Below, piece by piece: positions 8,679 to 17,941 of a stretch of DNA of 64,000 nt. Location of the stretch: positions 1-64,000 of the forward strand of contig JAHECG010000001.1 in NCBI GenBank assembly GCA_024641855.1, read 5' to 3'. The notes beneath the pieces were generated by a model that worked only from the letters and a program-made list of their open reading frames with translations, did not search any database and had not been told where the DNA came from. Positions within the stretch are counted from its first letter, which is position 1, and the number at the start of each line of letters is the position of its first letter. This DNA comes from Betaproteobacteria bacterium. GTDB lineage: Bacteria; Pseudomonadota; Gammaproteobacteria; Burkholderiales; Thiobacteraceae. Both the position numbers and the translations under genes were made by a program.

Positions 8679-8741
8679 ATTAATTGGGGTCTATTAATTG
8701 GGGTCAGAGTCGAATTAATTAATTCGACTCTGACCCCAATT
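8679..8741. repeat. Perfect 46-bp palindrome with a flanking partial copy (REP-like element)
   Basis: Bases 8696-8741 form a perfect inverted repeat with 23-bp arms; the outer arm reads AATTGGGGTCAGAGTCGAAT and the centre is TTAA-rich. Immediately left, ATTAATTGGGGTC (8679-8691) is repeated directly at 8693-8705. The GGGGTCAGAGTCGAATT sequence matches, from memory, a motif found as dispersed palindromes near REP-associated (Y1-type) transposases in many proteobacteria; no transposase is in this window. Since it lies 22 bp past the stop of the membrane-protein gene and is followed by a short T-run, it may also act as a bidirectional terminator. Confidence 0.8.
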
Positions 8742-8970
8742 GTTTTTATGTATATGATTGTTTTATATATATTTTTAATAAAAACGGTAATTAAATTATA
8801 TTTAAACTAAATAAGTTATTTAATTACATGTAATTACAGTAGATTTCAAATAAATTTATTAGGTGTTTAGTATATCCATTTATTTTATATGGAAATAACT
8901 TACTGCTATCTGCCATTCATTAAGTCGTTGTCAGAATTAGAAAAATTTACCATCTCTCGGCTGTTTTACG
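8742..8970. other. AT-rich gene-free tract upstream of the dcw promoter
   Basis: About 230 bp of strikingly AT-rich DNA (runs such as TTTTATATATATTTTTAATAAAA) in an otherwise GC-balanced region. No ORF, tRNA or convincing small-RNA structure was found. The position just upstream of the mraZ promoter could make it an UP-element or curved region, a silencing target, or simply a scar next to the palindrome at 8696; the sequence does not decide. Confidence 0.6.
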
Positions 8971-8971
8971 C

Positions 8972-9000
8972 TTGACCATGCTATTTAAATCTCCTATAGT
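8972..9000 (+). promoter_or_regulatory. Sigma70-type promoter of the dcw cluster
   Basis: TTGACC at 8972-8977 and TATAGT at 8995-9000 are separated by 17 bp, close to the sigma70 optimum. The predicted start site is near 9006-9008, about 50 bp before the mraZ ATG. The first MraZ-type box overlaps the -10 element, fitting autorepression. Confidence 0.75.
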
Positions 9001-9037
9001 GGGTTGTAGTGGTAAAAAGTGGGGGATGGTGGGGAAT
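8998..9037 (+). promoter_or_regulatory. MraZ operator: four GTGG boxes at exact 10-bp spacing
   Basis: GTGGG, GTGGT, GTGGG and GTGGG start at 8999, 9009, 9019 and 9029. MraZ of E. coli binds TGGGN direct repeats spaced by 5 nt in front of its own gene; the phase, position and distance to the ATG (about 25 bp from the last box) match that architecture. Binding here would cover the -10 region and initial transcript and repress the whole cluster. Confidence 0.82.
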
Positions 9038-9058
9038 GGATTGTTTTAAAAGGGTGGT

Positions 9059-9505
9059 ATGTTTCGCGGCGCAACAGCGCTAAATCTGGATGCCAAGGGG
9101 CGGTTGGCCGTCCCGGCGCGGCATCGCGATGCACTGACGGTGCAGGCTGGTGGCCGCCTGGTGTTAACTGCGCATCCTCATCGTTGCCTTCTGCTTTACC
9201 CGCAATCCGCGTGGGAACCCATTCAGGAAAAAGTGATGTCTTTGCCCAGCCTCGATAAGCAAGCGAGTCTGTTGCAACGCTTGTTGGTGGGTTTTGCGGA
9301 GGATATGGAATTGGATGGCGCTGGCCGCGTGCTGGTGTCGCCAGTGTTGCGCGAATTTGCGGCACTGGAAAAACAAGTGATGTTGGTCGGACAGGGAACG
9401 CACTTTGAGTTGTGGAGCCTGGAAGGTTGGCGCGCGCAATTGGATGAAGCGCTGGCGCAAGGTGATGCGGTATTACCGTCGGAGCTGGGGAACTTTTCCT
9501 TGTGA
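9059..9505 (+). CDS. mraZ: Transcriptional regulator MraZ
   Basis: First gene of the dcw cluster; a DNA-binding protein of the AbrB/MraZ fold that assembles into rings and represses its own promoter. Two MraZ repeats are visible: residues ~3-55 beginning [22 protein letters not shown], and ~75-125 containing [19 protein letters not shown], each with the conserved DxxGR core. The length of 148 aa is normal. The start ATG is preceded by AGGGTGG. The stop overlaps the GTG of rsmH as GTGA (9502-9505), implying translational coupling. The four boxes at 8998-9037 are its probable operator. Confidence 0.96.
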   Translation: MFRGATALNLDAKGRLAVPARHRDALTVQAGGRLVLTAHPHRCLLLYPQSAWEPIQEKVMSLPSLDKQASLLQRLLVGFAEDMELDGAGRVLVSPVLREFAALEKQVMLVGQGTHFELWSLEGWRAQLDEALAQGDAVLPSELGNFSL

Positions 9506-10464
9506 AAAACGCTGTGAGCCCGCGCTCACAAGATGACTCACAACATGTCCCGGTATTGTTGGAAGAAGCGGTCGCCGCCCTGAATATCCAGCCGGATGGC
9601 GTGTATGTGGATGCGACATTCGGACGTGGTGGGCATGCGCGGGCAATTTTAGCGCGCTTAGGAGAAGCGGGCCGTTTGATTGCTTTCGATAAGGATCCTG
9701 CGGCAATTGCTGTGGCACAAGCAGTGCAAGATTCGCGTTTGAAGGTAGTGCACGCAGGGTTTGCGCAAATGCAAGAGCAGTTGTGTGCGATGGGAGTTGA
9801 GCAGGTGAATGGGGTGTTGATGGATTTAGGTGTGTCGTCGCCGCAGATCAACGAGGCGCAGCGCGGTTTTAGTTTTCGGATGGAAGGCCCGCTCGACATG
9901 CGTATGGACACCACACAGGGGCGGACAGCCGCAGAATGGCTGGCCACGGTGGAAGAAAAAGAACTAAGGGAGGCGATAGCACAATATGGCGAAGAACGGT
10001 TTGCTAAGCAGATTGCAAGAGCGATTGTTGCGGCGCGCGCGGGAGGGGCAATCACTACAACCCGAATGCTTTCCAAGATCGTGGCAGAGACCGTGCCCAC
10101 GCGCGAGCCAGGCCAAGATCCGGCGACGCGTACCTTTCAAGCTATACGGATTTACATCAATCAGGAGCTTGAGGAGTTATCGTTAGTGCTACCACAAATT
10201 GTGGAACTGCTCACCCCCGGTGGTCGTTTGGCGGTGATTAGTTTCCACTCTCTCGAAGATCGCATCGTAAAGCGCTTCATGAAATCGGAAGCGCAGCCAG
10301 ACAAACTCCCCTCAAAATTTCCGATCAAAGCGGCAGACTTACCGCAAGCGCATCTGCGTTTGATCGGTAAAGCGCAGCGACCCGGCAGTGTCGAATCAGC
10401 AGTGAATCGGCGCGCGCGTAGTGCTGTACTGCGGGTGGCGGAGCGTACGGAGATTGTGCGATGA
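9502..10464 (+). CDS. rsmH: 16S rRNA (cytosine-1402-N4)-methyltransferase RsmH
   Basis: SAM-dependent N4-methylation of C1402 in the ribosomal P site (also called MraW). The protein of 320 aa starts at GTG inside the mraZ stop. [10 protein letters not shown] near residue 16 is the usual start of the conserved part; [15 protein letters not shown] is the SAM-binding motif [10 protein letters not shown] and [16 protein letters not shown] are family signatures, and [15 protein letters not shown] is near the C-terminal third. Its stop overlaps the ftsL ATG (ATGA). It is the second gene of the dcw operon. Confidence 0.97.
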   Translation: MKNAVSPRSQDDSQHVPVLLEEAVAALNIQPDGVYVDATFGRGGHARAILARLGEAGRLIAFDKDPAAIAVAQAVQDSRLKVVHAGFAQMQEQLCAMGVEQVNGVLMDLGVSSPQINEAQRGFSFRMEGPLDMRMDTTQGRTAAEWLATVEEKELREAIAQYGEERFAKQIARAIVAARAGGAITTTRMLSKIVAETVPTREPGQDPATRTFQAIRIYINQELEELSLVLPQIVELLTPGGRLAVISFHSLEDRIVKRFMKSEAQPDKLPSKFPIKAADLPQAHLRLIGKAQRPGSVESAVNRRARSAVLRVAERTEIVR

Positions 10465-10751
10465 CTCGGCTGAATTTGCTCTTGGTCGGTATTCTGATGG
10501 CGTGCGCGCTGGGTGTTGTGACGTCGCAGCATCATGCGCGAAAACTGTATGCAGAATTACAGAACGCACAAGAATTCGCTAAGCAAATGCAAACTGAGTA
10601 CAACCAGTTACAGCTAGAACAAAGCACCTGGGCGATGCATGCGCGGATCGAGAAAATCGCCGCCGAGCGTTTGCATATGCATGCCCCCGAACCCGGAAAA
10701 ATTCAAATGGCGCCGGTGCTGTCAATGACCAAACCAGTAGGTGAAAAGTGA
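10461..10751 (+). CDS. ftsL: Cell division protein FtsL
   Basis: Small bitopic protein of 96 aa in the usual FtsL slot between rsmH and ftsI. A short N-terminus leads into one membrane span (about residues 3-20), then a periplasmic heptad-rich coiled coil (about 27-65; [20 protein letters not shown] region) and a conserved [14 protein letters not shown] motif. It forms the FtsQLB subcomplex that activates FtsWI at the septum. ftsB is not in the window. Both ends overlap neighbours by 4 bp. Confidence 0.93.
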   Translation: MTRLNLLLVGILMACALGVVTSQHHARKLYAELQNAQEFAKQMQTEYNQLQLEQSTWAMHARIEKIAAERLHMHAPEPGKIQMAPVLSMTKPVGEK

Positions 10752-12496
10752 TGATGGCCGATGCCGTCAGTCGCAAAGGACAATTGACCGTTCGGTTGCC
10801 GGTCTGGCGCACGCGCACGATTTTGATTTTACTGTTGGTTGGATTTGCTGCATTGATTGGGCGCGCCGTGTATTTGCAAGGCGTAAATAAAAACTTCCTG
10901 CGCATGAAAGGGGAAGCGCGTTACTCGCGCGTGATCAATCTGAATTCCAATCGTGGAAAAATTACGGATCGCAACCATGAACCGCTTGCGATTTCCAGTC
11001 CTGTGGAATCGGTCGCGGCAAATCCGCGGGAAGCTGACATCAACCCGCAGCAAATGGAACGACTCGCGAAGTTATTGGGTGTTAAAAATGGCGAGCTGAA
11101 AAAGAAATTCGACGAAGATCGCGATTTTGTTTATCTGAAACGCCAACTGTCGCCGGAAACGGCAGAGAAAGTGTTGCGTTTGGATATTCCGGGTGTGTTC
11201 TTGCAACGCGAGTATCGGCGTTACTACCCATATGGCGAGGAAACCGCTCAAGTCTTGGGTATTACGGATCTAGATGACAAAGGGCAGGAAGGCATAGAGC
11301 TTGCCTACAACGAGCGGTTGGCCGGTGTCGATGGTTCTCGGCGTGTACTAAAAGATCGGCGTGGCAACATTATCGAAGGCGTTGAAAGTATTCGTACGCC
11401 ACAAGAAGGTCAAGACGTCACGTTGGCGATCGATCGCAATATTCAATATTTGGCTTATCGAGAACTTACGGAAGCCATGAATGAGAATCGCGCCAAGGCA
11501 GGTGCTGCCGTCGTGTTGGATGCGAAGACCGGTGAAATTTTGGCGTTGGTCAATCAGCCTTCCTATAACCCCAATAAGCGCGCTAAAAATATGCAATCCG
11601 GCCTCACGCGCAACCGTGTCATGACCGACACTTTTGAGCCGGGCTCTACGATGAAGCCCTTTACCGTCGCGCTTGCATTAGAAACAGGGAATTTCAAACC
11701 GGACACGCTCATCAACACGGACGGCGGAAAAATGAGCATTGGCCCGGCAACCATTCATGATGCGCATGTAACGGGGATGCTGACGGTGACGCAAGTGATT
11801 CAAAAATCATCCAACGTCGGTGCGGCAAAAATGGCGCTGTCACTCACGCCGGAATATATGTACAGCAATTTGTCCAAGCTCGGATTCGGTAAGACAACGC
11901 AATCGGGTTTTCCCGGTGAAGTTTCGGGTCGCTTGCGGCCATTCCAAACTTGGCGCCCAATCGAGCAAGCCACCATGGCTTATGGGCATGGAATTTCCGT
12001 CAGCCTGCTGCAATTAGCGCGGGCTTACACCGTGTTTACCTCGGATGGGGAACTGAAAAAAATCTCGCTGCTGAAATTGGAGCAGCCATCGGAAAGTGTG
12101 CGTGTGATCACGCCAGCAGCGGCGCAACAGTTGCGCGCCATGTTGGAAACGGTTGTTTTGCCTGGGGGGACTGCGCCGCGAGCACAGGTGTTGGGGTATC
12201 GCGTAGGTGGCAAGACCGGTACGGCGCACAAACTGGACTCGCATGGAAATTATGCGGCGGATCGCTATGTAGCCTCATTTGTTGGTTTCGCCCCGGCTTC
12301 TGACCCACGTTTGATTATTGCGGTGATGGTAGATGAACCTTCCGCTGGCCAGTACTACGGCGGCACGGTTGCGGCACCGGTGTTCTCGCGCATCATGGCG
12401 GGTGCACTAAGGATGTTGGCAGTGACGCCGGATATGCCAACACAAAATATGGTGTTACCACCGCCCGATGTGCCAGAAGTGCGGGAGGAAACATGA
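10748..12496 (+). CDS. ftsI: Peptidoglycan D,D-transpeptidase FtsI (PBP3)
   Basis: Septum-specific class B penicillin-binding protein that cross-links peptidoglycan with FtsW. A membrane anchor lies at about residues 18-40, the dimerisation/pedestal domain at about 55-220, and the transpeptidase domain follows. Active-site motifs are complete: S300-T-M-K303, SSN at 354-356 and KTG at 489-491. GTG at 10748 overlaps the ftsL stop; in-frame ATGs at 10751 and 10754 are equally possible starts. The 582-aa length is normal, and the 3' end overlaps murE by ATGA. Confidence 0.97.
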   Translation: MMMADAVSRKGQLTVRLPVWRTRTILILLLVGFAALIGRAVYLQGVNKNFLRMKGEARYSRVINLNSNRGKITDRNHEPLAISSPVESVAANPREADINPQQMERLAKLLGVKNGELKKKFDEDRDFVYLKRQLSPETAEKVLRLDIPGVFLQREYRRYYPYGEETAQVLGITDLDDKGQEGIELAYNERLAGVDGSRRVLKDRRGNIIEGVESIRTPQEGQDVTLAIDRNIQYLAYRELTEAMNENRAKAGAAVVLDAKTGEILALVNQPSYNPNKRAKNMQSGLTRNRVMTDTFEPGSTMKPFTVALALETGNFKPDTLINTDGGKMSIGPATIHDAHVTGMLTVTQVIQKSSNVGAAKMALSLTPEYMYSNLSKLGFGKTTQSGFPGEVSGRLRPFQTWRPIEQATMAYGHGISVSLLQLARAYTVFTSDGELKKISLLKLEQPSESVRVITPAAAQQLRAMLETVVLPGGTAPRAQVLGYRVGGKTGTAHKLDSHGNYAADRYVASFVGFAPASDPRLIIAVMVDEPSAGQYYGGTVAAPVFSRIMAGALRMLAVTPDMPTQNMVLPPPDVPEVREET

Positions 12497-13983
12497 TTCC
12501 GATTAACCCGCCGCAAAGCCGCTTTGAGTTTAACTTAGTGGATGCGTTGCCGGTGCCGGTGACGAATATGGTGAATGATAGTCGTCAGGTGCATGCGGGC
12601 GATACTTTCCTAGCTTACCCCGGTGTGCATCAAGATGGCCGAGCATACATCCCGCAAGCCATTGCACAAGGCGCAAACGCCATTGTATGGGAAGCGCAAG
12701 ACTATTTATGGGATCCGGCTTGGCAGGTGCCAAATTTACCGGTGCCGCAATTACGAGATAAGGTCGGCCAGTTCGCCTCCGAAGTCTATGGTCGACCCTC
12801 GCGTCATTTATGCGTGATTGGCATCACTGGCACCAATGGCAAAACTTCTTGCTCGCATTGGTTGGCGCAAGCCTTGAGTCAAGCGGGACGTCCTGCGGTC
12901 ATTATCGGAACGTTGGGTAATGGGTTTCCGGAGCGGCTAGAGCCAACATCGAATACCACACCCGACCCCATCGTGCTGCAAAAAAGCTTGCAACGTTATT
13001 TGCAGCAAGGTGCTACTTGCGCAGCGATGGAAGTCTCCTCGCATGCATTGGATCAAGGCCGGGTCAACGGGGTGCATTTTGAGATGGCGATGTTTACCAA
13101 TCTGTCGCGTGATCACTTGGATTATCACGGCGATATGGAGCGCTACGCGAGTGCCAAGGCGGCCTTGTTTACTTGGCCGGAATTGCGCAAAGCGGTGCTA
13201 AATGGTGATGATCCTTATGCGCAGGAATTACGGCAAAAAGCCGAAGCGCAGGGTGTGACGGTGATTTCGTACGGTTTCGAAAGCGGTGAAGTGCGCGGCA
13301 GTAATTTGCGTGTAGGGCCACAAGGTTTAGCGTTCGATGTAGCAACCCCGTGGGGCGAAGCGCGGTTACAAAGTGGCGTGTTAGGTCGATTTAATGCTTC
13401 CAATTTGCTCGCTGTGCTAGCAACGTTATTGGTTGGTGGCGTGTCTTTTGAGCAAGCCATCGTCAGCGTGCAGCATGTGCAACCAGTACCAGGGCGGATG
13501 CAACAAATCCGTATGCCCGGTAAACCGTTGGTGGTAGTGGATTACGCGCATACCCCGGATGCTTTAGAAAAAGTGTTGATGACTTTGCGTGAAGTGGCTG
13601 CCGAATCCAAAGCTTCCGAGGCGAAACTCATTTGTGTATTTGGCTGTGGTGGGCAACGCGATAAAGGTAAACGGCCACTAATGGGCGATGTGGTGGCGAA
13701 CTTAGCCGACGAAGCGGTTGTGACCAGTGATAATCCACGCAATGAAGATCCGCGCCGCATCATCGATGAAATCGTGGCGGGCATGGCTTCCAGTTTTCAT
13801 GTGGAAATTGATCGCGCCGCCGCCATTGACTATGCGATTCGTCAGGCGCGTGTGATGGATGTGGTACTGATCGCCGGCAAAGGGCACGAGAATTATCAAG
13901 AGATTAATGGCGTGAAGTTACCGTTCAGTGACATTGAAGTTGCGCTACGTTCCTTGGACCAAGCCGGAGGGGTTGTCGCATGA
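12493..13983 (+). CDS. murE: UDP-MurNAc-L-Ala-D-Glu:meso-diaminopimelate ligase MurE
   Basis: Cytoplasmic ATP-dependent ligase adding the third residue of the stem peptide. GITGTNGKTSCSHW near residue 113 is the P-loop, MEVSSHALDQGRV and VDYAHTPDALEKVL are Mur-ligase motifs, and DNPR at 413-416 is the specificity motif associated with meso-diaminopimelate rather than lysine, so the wall is probably A1gamma. The length of 496 aa is typical. It overlaps ftsI and murF by 4 bp each. Confidence 0.97.
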   Translation: MIPINPPQSRFEFNLVDALPVPVTNMVNDSRQVHAGDTFLAYPGVHQDGRAYIPQAIAQGANAIVWEAQDYLWDPAWQVPNLPVPQLRDKVGQFASEVYGRPSRHLCVIGITGTNGKTSCSHWLAQALSQAGRPAVIIGTLGNGFPERLEPTSNTTPDPIVLQKSLQRYLQQGATCAAMEVSSHALDQGRVNGVHFEMAMFTNLSRDHLDYHGDMERYASAKAALFTWPELRKAVLNGDDPYAQELRQKAEAQGVTVISYGFESGEVRGSNLRVGPQGLAFDVATPWGEARLQSGVLGRFNASNLLAVLATLLVGGVSFEQAIVSVQHVQPVPGRMQQIRMPGKPLVVVDYAHTPDALEKVLMTLREVAAESKASEAKLICVFGCGGQRDKGKRPLMGDVVANLADEAVVTSDNPRNEDPRRIIDEIVAGMASSFHVEIDRAAAIDYAIRQARVMDVVLIAGKGHENYQEINGVKLPFSDIEVALRSLDQAGGVVA

Positions 13984-15347
13984 TGCGTCTAACGGAAGCC
14001 GCGCAAGCCATCGATGCCAGCACGCACGGTGCTGATGTGACGTTTAGCTCGGTTAGTACTGATACGCGCACGCTGCAACATGGCGCGCTTTTTGTGGCGT
14101 TGCGTGGAGACCGTTTCGATGGCCATGATTTCGTGCGTCAGGCTTTAGAGAATGGGGCAAGCGCTGCACTGGTCGATAAGGATTTTAAACCTTCCGCAGC
14201 GGGTCTCGCCGCTGATGCTCCGCTACTGGTGGTTGCGGATAGCCGCTTAGGGTTGGGTCATTTGGCCGCAGTTTGGCGCAATCGTTTCGATATACCTTTG
14301 ATTGCGATTACCGGCAGTAATGGCAAAACGACTGTGAAAGAAATGCTCGCTGCAATTTTTGTAGCAGCTACCGGCGATACGGAATCCGTTCTAGCGACGC
14401 AAGGTAATTTAAATAACGATATCGGCATGCCCTTGATGTTGTTGCGGCTACGTGCGCGCCATCGCTATGCAGTGATTGAAATGGGGATGAACCATTTGGG
14501 TGAAATCGACTACCTCACCCGACTCGCGACACCGACGGTAGCGCTGGTGAATAACGCACAAACCGCCCATGTTGGCGAATTAGGAAGCGTAGAAAATATC
14601 GCGCGCGCCAAGGGTGAAATTTTTGTGGGTTTGCGGCCAGGTGGAATTGCCGTGATTAATGCCGATGATGCATTTGCACCGATGTGGCGCACCTTGAACA
14701 GCGAACGTGAAATTATCGACTTTGGTTTGGATAACTCAGCGCAAGTGACGGGGCGTTATGAATTACTGACGGCCAGTGCGCGCTTGGAAATCAAGTTTCC
14801 GCAGGAAACCATACAAACACATTTGCAAGTGCCAGGGTTGCACAACGTGCGAAATGCTCTGGCGGCGAGCGCAGCAGCACTGGCTGTGAACGTCGAGTCG
14901 CAGGCCATTGCGAAAGGGTTGAATCATTTCAAAGGCGTCAAAGGGCGATTGCAAACCAAGGCGGTGCTCCATGGCGCAACCCTGATCGATGATAGTTACA
15001 ACGCGAATCCCGGCTCGGTGTGCGCGGCCATCGAGGTGTTGGCGCAAGCCCCCGGAGAAAAGATTTTAGTGTTGGGTGATATGGGAGAGCTCGGCGTAGA
15101 CGGCGTGCAACTGCATGCAGAAATCGGCCGATACGCTCATGAAAAGGGCATCGATGCTGTGTTTTGCTTGGGAGATTTAAGTCGCCATACCGCGCAAGCG
15201 TTTGGGGTCGGAGCATGGCATTTCGAGCGTATTCAAGAGTTGCTGGCCGATTTGGAAAACCGTTTATCGCCAACCACGACCGTATTGGTAAAAGGCTCTC
15301 GCTTCATGGAAATGGAGCGGGTTGTGAGGAGTTTTGAAATTGTGTAA
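13980..15347 (+). CDS. murF: UDP-MurNAc-tripeptide:D-alanyl-D-alanine ligase MurF
   Basis: Adds D-Ala-D-Ala to the UDP-MurNAc-tripeptide. The protein of 455 aa shows the Mur-ligase order: N-terminal UDP-substrate domain (TDTRTLQHGALFVALRG), P-loop AITGSNGKTTVKEML near residue 112, GNLNNDIGMPL, MGMNHLGEI, and LIDDSYNANPGS in the C-terminal third. It starts at ATGATG inside the murE stop. mraY follows after 27 bp with its own GGAG site. The D-Ala-D-Ala comes from ddl at 22.8 kb. Confidence 0.97.
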   Translation: MMRLTEAAQAIDASTHGADVTFSSVSTDTRTLQHGALFVALRGDRFDGHDFVRQALENGASAALVDKDFKPSAAGLAADAPLLVVADSRLGLGHLAAVWRNRFDIPLIAITGSNGKTTVKEMLAAIFVAATGDTESVLATQGNLNNDIGMPLMLLRLRARHRYAVIEMGMNHLGEIDYLTRLATPTVALVNNAQTAHVGELGSVENIARAKGEIFVGLRPGGIAVINADDAFAPMWRTLNSEREIIDFGLDNSAQVTGRYELLTASARLEIKFPQETIQTHLQVPGLHNVRNALAASAAALAVNVESQAIAKGLNHFKGVKGRLQTKAVLHGATLIDDSYNANPGSVCAAIEVLAQAPGEKILVLGDMGELGVDGVQLHAEIGRYAHEKGIDAVFCLGDLSRHTAQAFGVGAWHFERIQELLADLENRLSPTTTVLVKGSRFMEMERVVRSFEIV

Positions 15348-15374
15348 CCACGGTTTTTTAATCCGGAGTACGTC

Positions 15375-16466
15375 ATGTTACTAGCCTTATTCCAGTGGTT
15401 GGCGCAAGGAGAGCACATTCGTGTGTTTAATGTATTCAATTACATTACATTGCGCGCTGTATTGGCAGCGTTGACCGCGTTGGCAATTTCATTCGTAGTT
15501 GGGCCAGGCATGATTCGCCGTCTAACGGCTTACAAAATTGGTCAGTCGGTACGTGACGATGGGCCGCAAACACATCTCGTGAAGGCCGGTACACCAACCA
15601 TGGGCGGCGCCTTAATTTTGGTGGCGATCTTAGTGGCGACTTTGTTGTGGGCCGATCTGAAAAACATATATGTCTGGGTCGTCTTGCTGATCACCGCAGG
15701 TTTCGGTGCCGTGGGCTGGGTCGATGATTATCGCAAAGTGGTGCATCGTAATCCAAAAGGATTGTCAGCGCGTGCAAAGTTGTTCTGGCAATCGTTGATT
15801 GCTCTGTGTGGCGTGGCCTTTATTACCTACAGTACCCATCTGCCTGCACAAACGGAATTGATCGTGCCGTTCTTTAAGTCGGTTGCGATCCCTTTGGGTG
15901 CCATTGGTTTCATGGCGCTAGCCTATTGCGTCATCGTTGGTACCAGTAATGCCGTTAATTTGACGGATGGTTTAGACGGCTTGGCGATTATGCCGACTGT
16001 GATGGTGGCCAGTGCCTTGGCAATCTTCGCTTATGTTGCTGGCAACGTAGTGTTCGCCAAATATTTGCAGTTGCCATATATCCCCGGTGCTGGCGAATTG
16101 GCGGTGTTCTGTGCCGCGATCGCGGGTGCAGGCTTGGCATTTCTCTGGTTCAACGCGTATCCAGCGGAAGTGTTCATGGGGGATGTCGGCGCCTTGGCCT
16201 TGGGCGGTGCTTTAGGTGTAGTGGCAGTGATCGTGCGCCAAGAAATCGTGCTGTTCATTATGGGTGGCGTGTTTGTGGTGGAAACCTTGTCGGTGGTATT
16301 GCAAGTGGCCTCATTCAAGCTCACCGGCAAACGCATTTTTCGTATGGCGCCGTTGCACCATCACTATGAATTAAAGGGTTGGAAAGAAAACCAAGTGGTG
16401 GTGCGGTTTTGGATCATCACCATGATTTTGGTGTTGGTTGGTTTGTCGACGTTGAAATTACGATGA
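15375..16466 (+). CDS. mraY: Phospho-MurNAc-pentapeptide transferase MraY
   Basis: Integral membrane enzyme that transfers phospho-MurNAc-pentapeptide to undecaprenyl phosphate, making lipid I. The 363-aa sequence has about ten membrane spans. Signatures present: [11 protein letters not shown], the Asp-rich [22 protein letters not shown], and [11 protein letters not shown] at the cytoplasmic loop near the C-terminus. The start ATG at 15375 has GGAG about 8 bp upstream. The downstream gap to murD (about 107 bp) holds a palindromic repeat instead of the usual overlap. Confidence 0.97.
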   Translation: MLLALFQWLAQGEHIRVFNVFNYITLRAVLAALTALAISFVVGPGMIRRLTAYKIGQSVRDDGPQTHLVKAGTPTMGGALILVAILVATLLWADLKNIYVWVVLLITAGFGAVGWVDDYRKVVHRNPKGLSARAKLFWQSLIALCGVAFITYSTHLPAQTELIVPFFKSVAIPLGAIGFMALAYCVIVGTSNAVNLTDGLDGLAIMPTVMVASALAIFAYVAGNVVFAKYLQLPYIPGAGELAVFCAAIAGAGLAFLWFNAYPAEVFMGDVGALALGGALGVVAVIVRQEIVLFIMGGVFVVETLSVVLQVASFKLTGKRIFRMAPLHHHYELKGWKENQVVVRFWIITMILVLVGLSTLKLR

Positions 16467-16475
16467 ATTTATTTC

Positions 16476-16557
16476 ACCACAGAGATGGTAGAGATCACAG
16501 AGAACACAGAGGAAATTCTTTCATGGGGTTCTCAGTGAGCTCCGTGATCTCTGTGGT
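16476..16557. repeat. Palindromic repeat in the mraY-murD gap (ACCACAGAGAT family)
   Basis: Arms ACCACAGAGAT (16476-16486) and ATCTCTGTGGT (16547-16557) are exact inverted repeats; the interior adds imperfect complementarity (GAGATCACAGAGAACACAG against the right-hand half). A 14-base piece, GTGATCTCTGTGGT, recurs at 55698-55711, showing that the sequence is dispersed in this genome. It resembles a CACAGAG/CTCTGTG repeat family that I recall from many environmental proteobacteria. It could fold into a long hairpin in the dcw mRNA. Confidence 0.75.
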
Positions 16558-16573
16558 AATAGGGTTTTAAGGT

Positions 16574-17941
16574 ATGGGCATGCAGATTGAAGGCCAAAAA
16601 ATATTGGTGCTAGGCCTGGGTGATACGGGCCTTTCCATGGTGCGCTGGTTAGTGCGCCATGGTGCGATCGTGCGCGCCGCCGATAGCCGTTCTGCGCCAC
16701 CGCATGCCGCATTGATTCGTGCGCAATGGCCACAAGTAGAAATCATGACCGGTGCGTTCAACGAAGCGACTTTCCAAAATATCGACTTGATCGCCATCAG
16801 CCCCGGGGTGCCTCTAGCCAGTTTGCCGAAGACGCAAGTGCCGATCGTGGGCGATGTGGAATTGTTTGCGCAAGCACTTGCGCCGCGAAGCAGTAAGGTC
16901 ATTGCGATAACTGGCGCTAACGGCAAAACCACAGTGACGGCCTTGTGCGGCGCAATGTGTCAGCAAAGCGGCGCGCGCACCGTGGTGGCAGGCAATATTG
17001 GGCTGCCGGTATTGGATGCGTTGTGTGAAATTGAAGATAACGCGGCGATGCCGGAAATTTTTGTGCTGGAGTTGTCGAGCTTCCAATTGGAAACGACTTC
17101 AACACTCAATGCTGATGCTGCAACCGTGTTAAATGTGACACAGGATCATCTGGATCGTTATGCCGATATGACGGCTTACGCCGCAGCTAAAGCGCGGATA
17201 TTCGCCGGTCAAGGTGTGCAATTATTGAATCGTGAGGATGCGTATAGCCAGGCGATGGCGTTACCGCAACACACGATTCAGAGCTTCGGCTTGGGTGCGC
17301 CGGCGAATGATGCTGAATGGGGTTTGGTACAAGTCGAAGGCGAAGACTGGCTGGCGCATGGGCAAGAAAAATTGCTGCCGTGCAAAGATATTCCGCTCGC
17401 CGGGCGGCATAACGCGGCGAATGCTCTGGCAGCACTGGGCTTGTGCCGTGCGATTGGTTTGCCGATGGCGCCCTTGCTTGTGGCCTTGCGTAGCTTTAAA
17501 GGCTTGCCACATCGCGTAGAAAAAATCGCAGAAATCGCGGGTGTAATTTTTTACGACGACTCGAAGGGCACCAATGTCGGCGCTACGGTGGCGGCCTTGA
17601 GTGGCATGCGTGAACCGGTGGTGTTGATCGCCGGTGGCGAAGGCAAGGGGCAAGATTTCTCACCACTCAAACCAGCATGCGCAACCCATGCGCGCGCTGT
17701 GGTGTTGATCGGGCGCGATGCGTCGCAGATCGAAGCGGCTATCACAGGATGTGGCGTGCCCTTGCATCACGCAACCGATATGGATGAAGCGGTGCGCATC
17801 GCGTTCCAAGCTAGTCAGCCTGGCGATGCGGTTTTGCTATCTCCTGCTTGTGCCAGTTTTGATATGTTCCGCAACTACGAGCATCGCGCGCAGGTGTTTG
17901 TAGCAGCCGTGGAAAAATTACAACAGGAGCGCGCGGCATGA
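16574..17941 (+). CDS. murD: UDP-MurNAc-L-alanine:D-glutamate ligase MurD
   Basis: Cytoplasmic ligase that adds D-glutamate, the second stem-peptide step. The protein of 455 aa has an N-terminal Rossmann-like start ([17 protein letters not shown]), the P-loop [13 protein letters not shown] near residue 114, [20 protein letters not shown] and [18 protein letters not shown] at 16574 is used; ATG at 16580 is also possible. The 3' end overlaps ftsW by ATGA. The 5' gap carries a repeat element, so coupling to mraY translation is lost here. Confidence 0.97.
   Translation: MGMQIEGQKILVLGLGDTGLSMVRWLVRHGAIVRAADSRSAPPHAALIRAQWPQVEIMTGAFNEATFQNIDLIAISPGVPLASLPKTQVPIVGDVELFAQALAPRSSKVIAITGANGKTTVTALCGAMCQQSGARTVVAGNIGLPVLDALCEIEDNAAMPEIFVLELSSFQLETTSTLNADAATVLNVTQDHLDRYADMTAYAAAKARIFAGQGVQLLNREDAYSQAMALPQHTIQSFGLGAPANDAEWGLVQVEGEDWLAHGQEKLLPCKDIPLAGRHNAANALAALGLCRAIGLPMAPLLVALRSFKGLPHRVEKIAEIAGVIFYDDSKGTNVGATVAALSGMREPVVLIAGGEGKGQDFSPLKPACATHARAVVLIGRDASQIEAAITGCGVPLHHATDMDEAVRIAFQASQPGDAVLLSPACASFDMFRNYEHRAQVFVAAVEKLQQERAA

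Noticed and set aside
8994-10100. 368-codon open frame on the minus strand opposite mraZ and rsmH
   Set aside because: It lies antisense to two strongly conserved genes, has a Ser/Thr/Ala/Pro-skewed composition with no domain, and would run across the dcw promoter; it is a reading-frame shadow.
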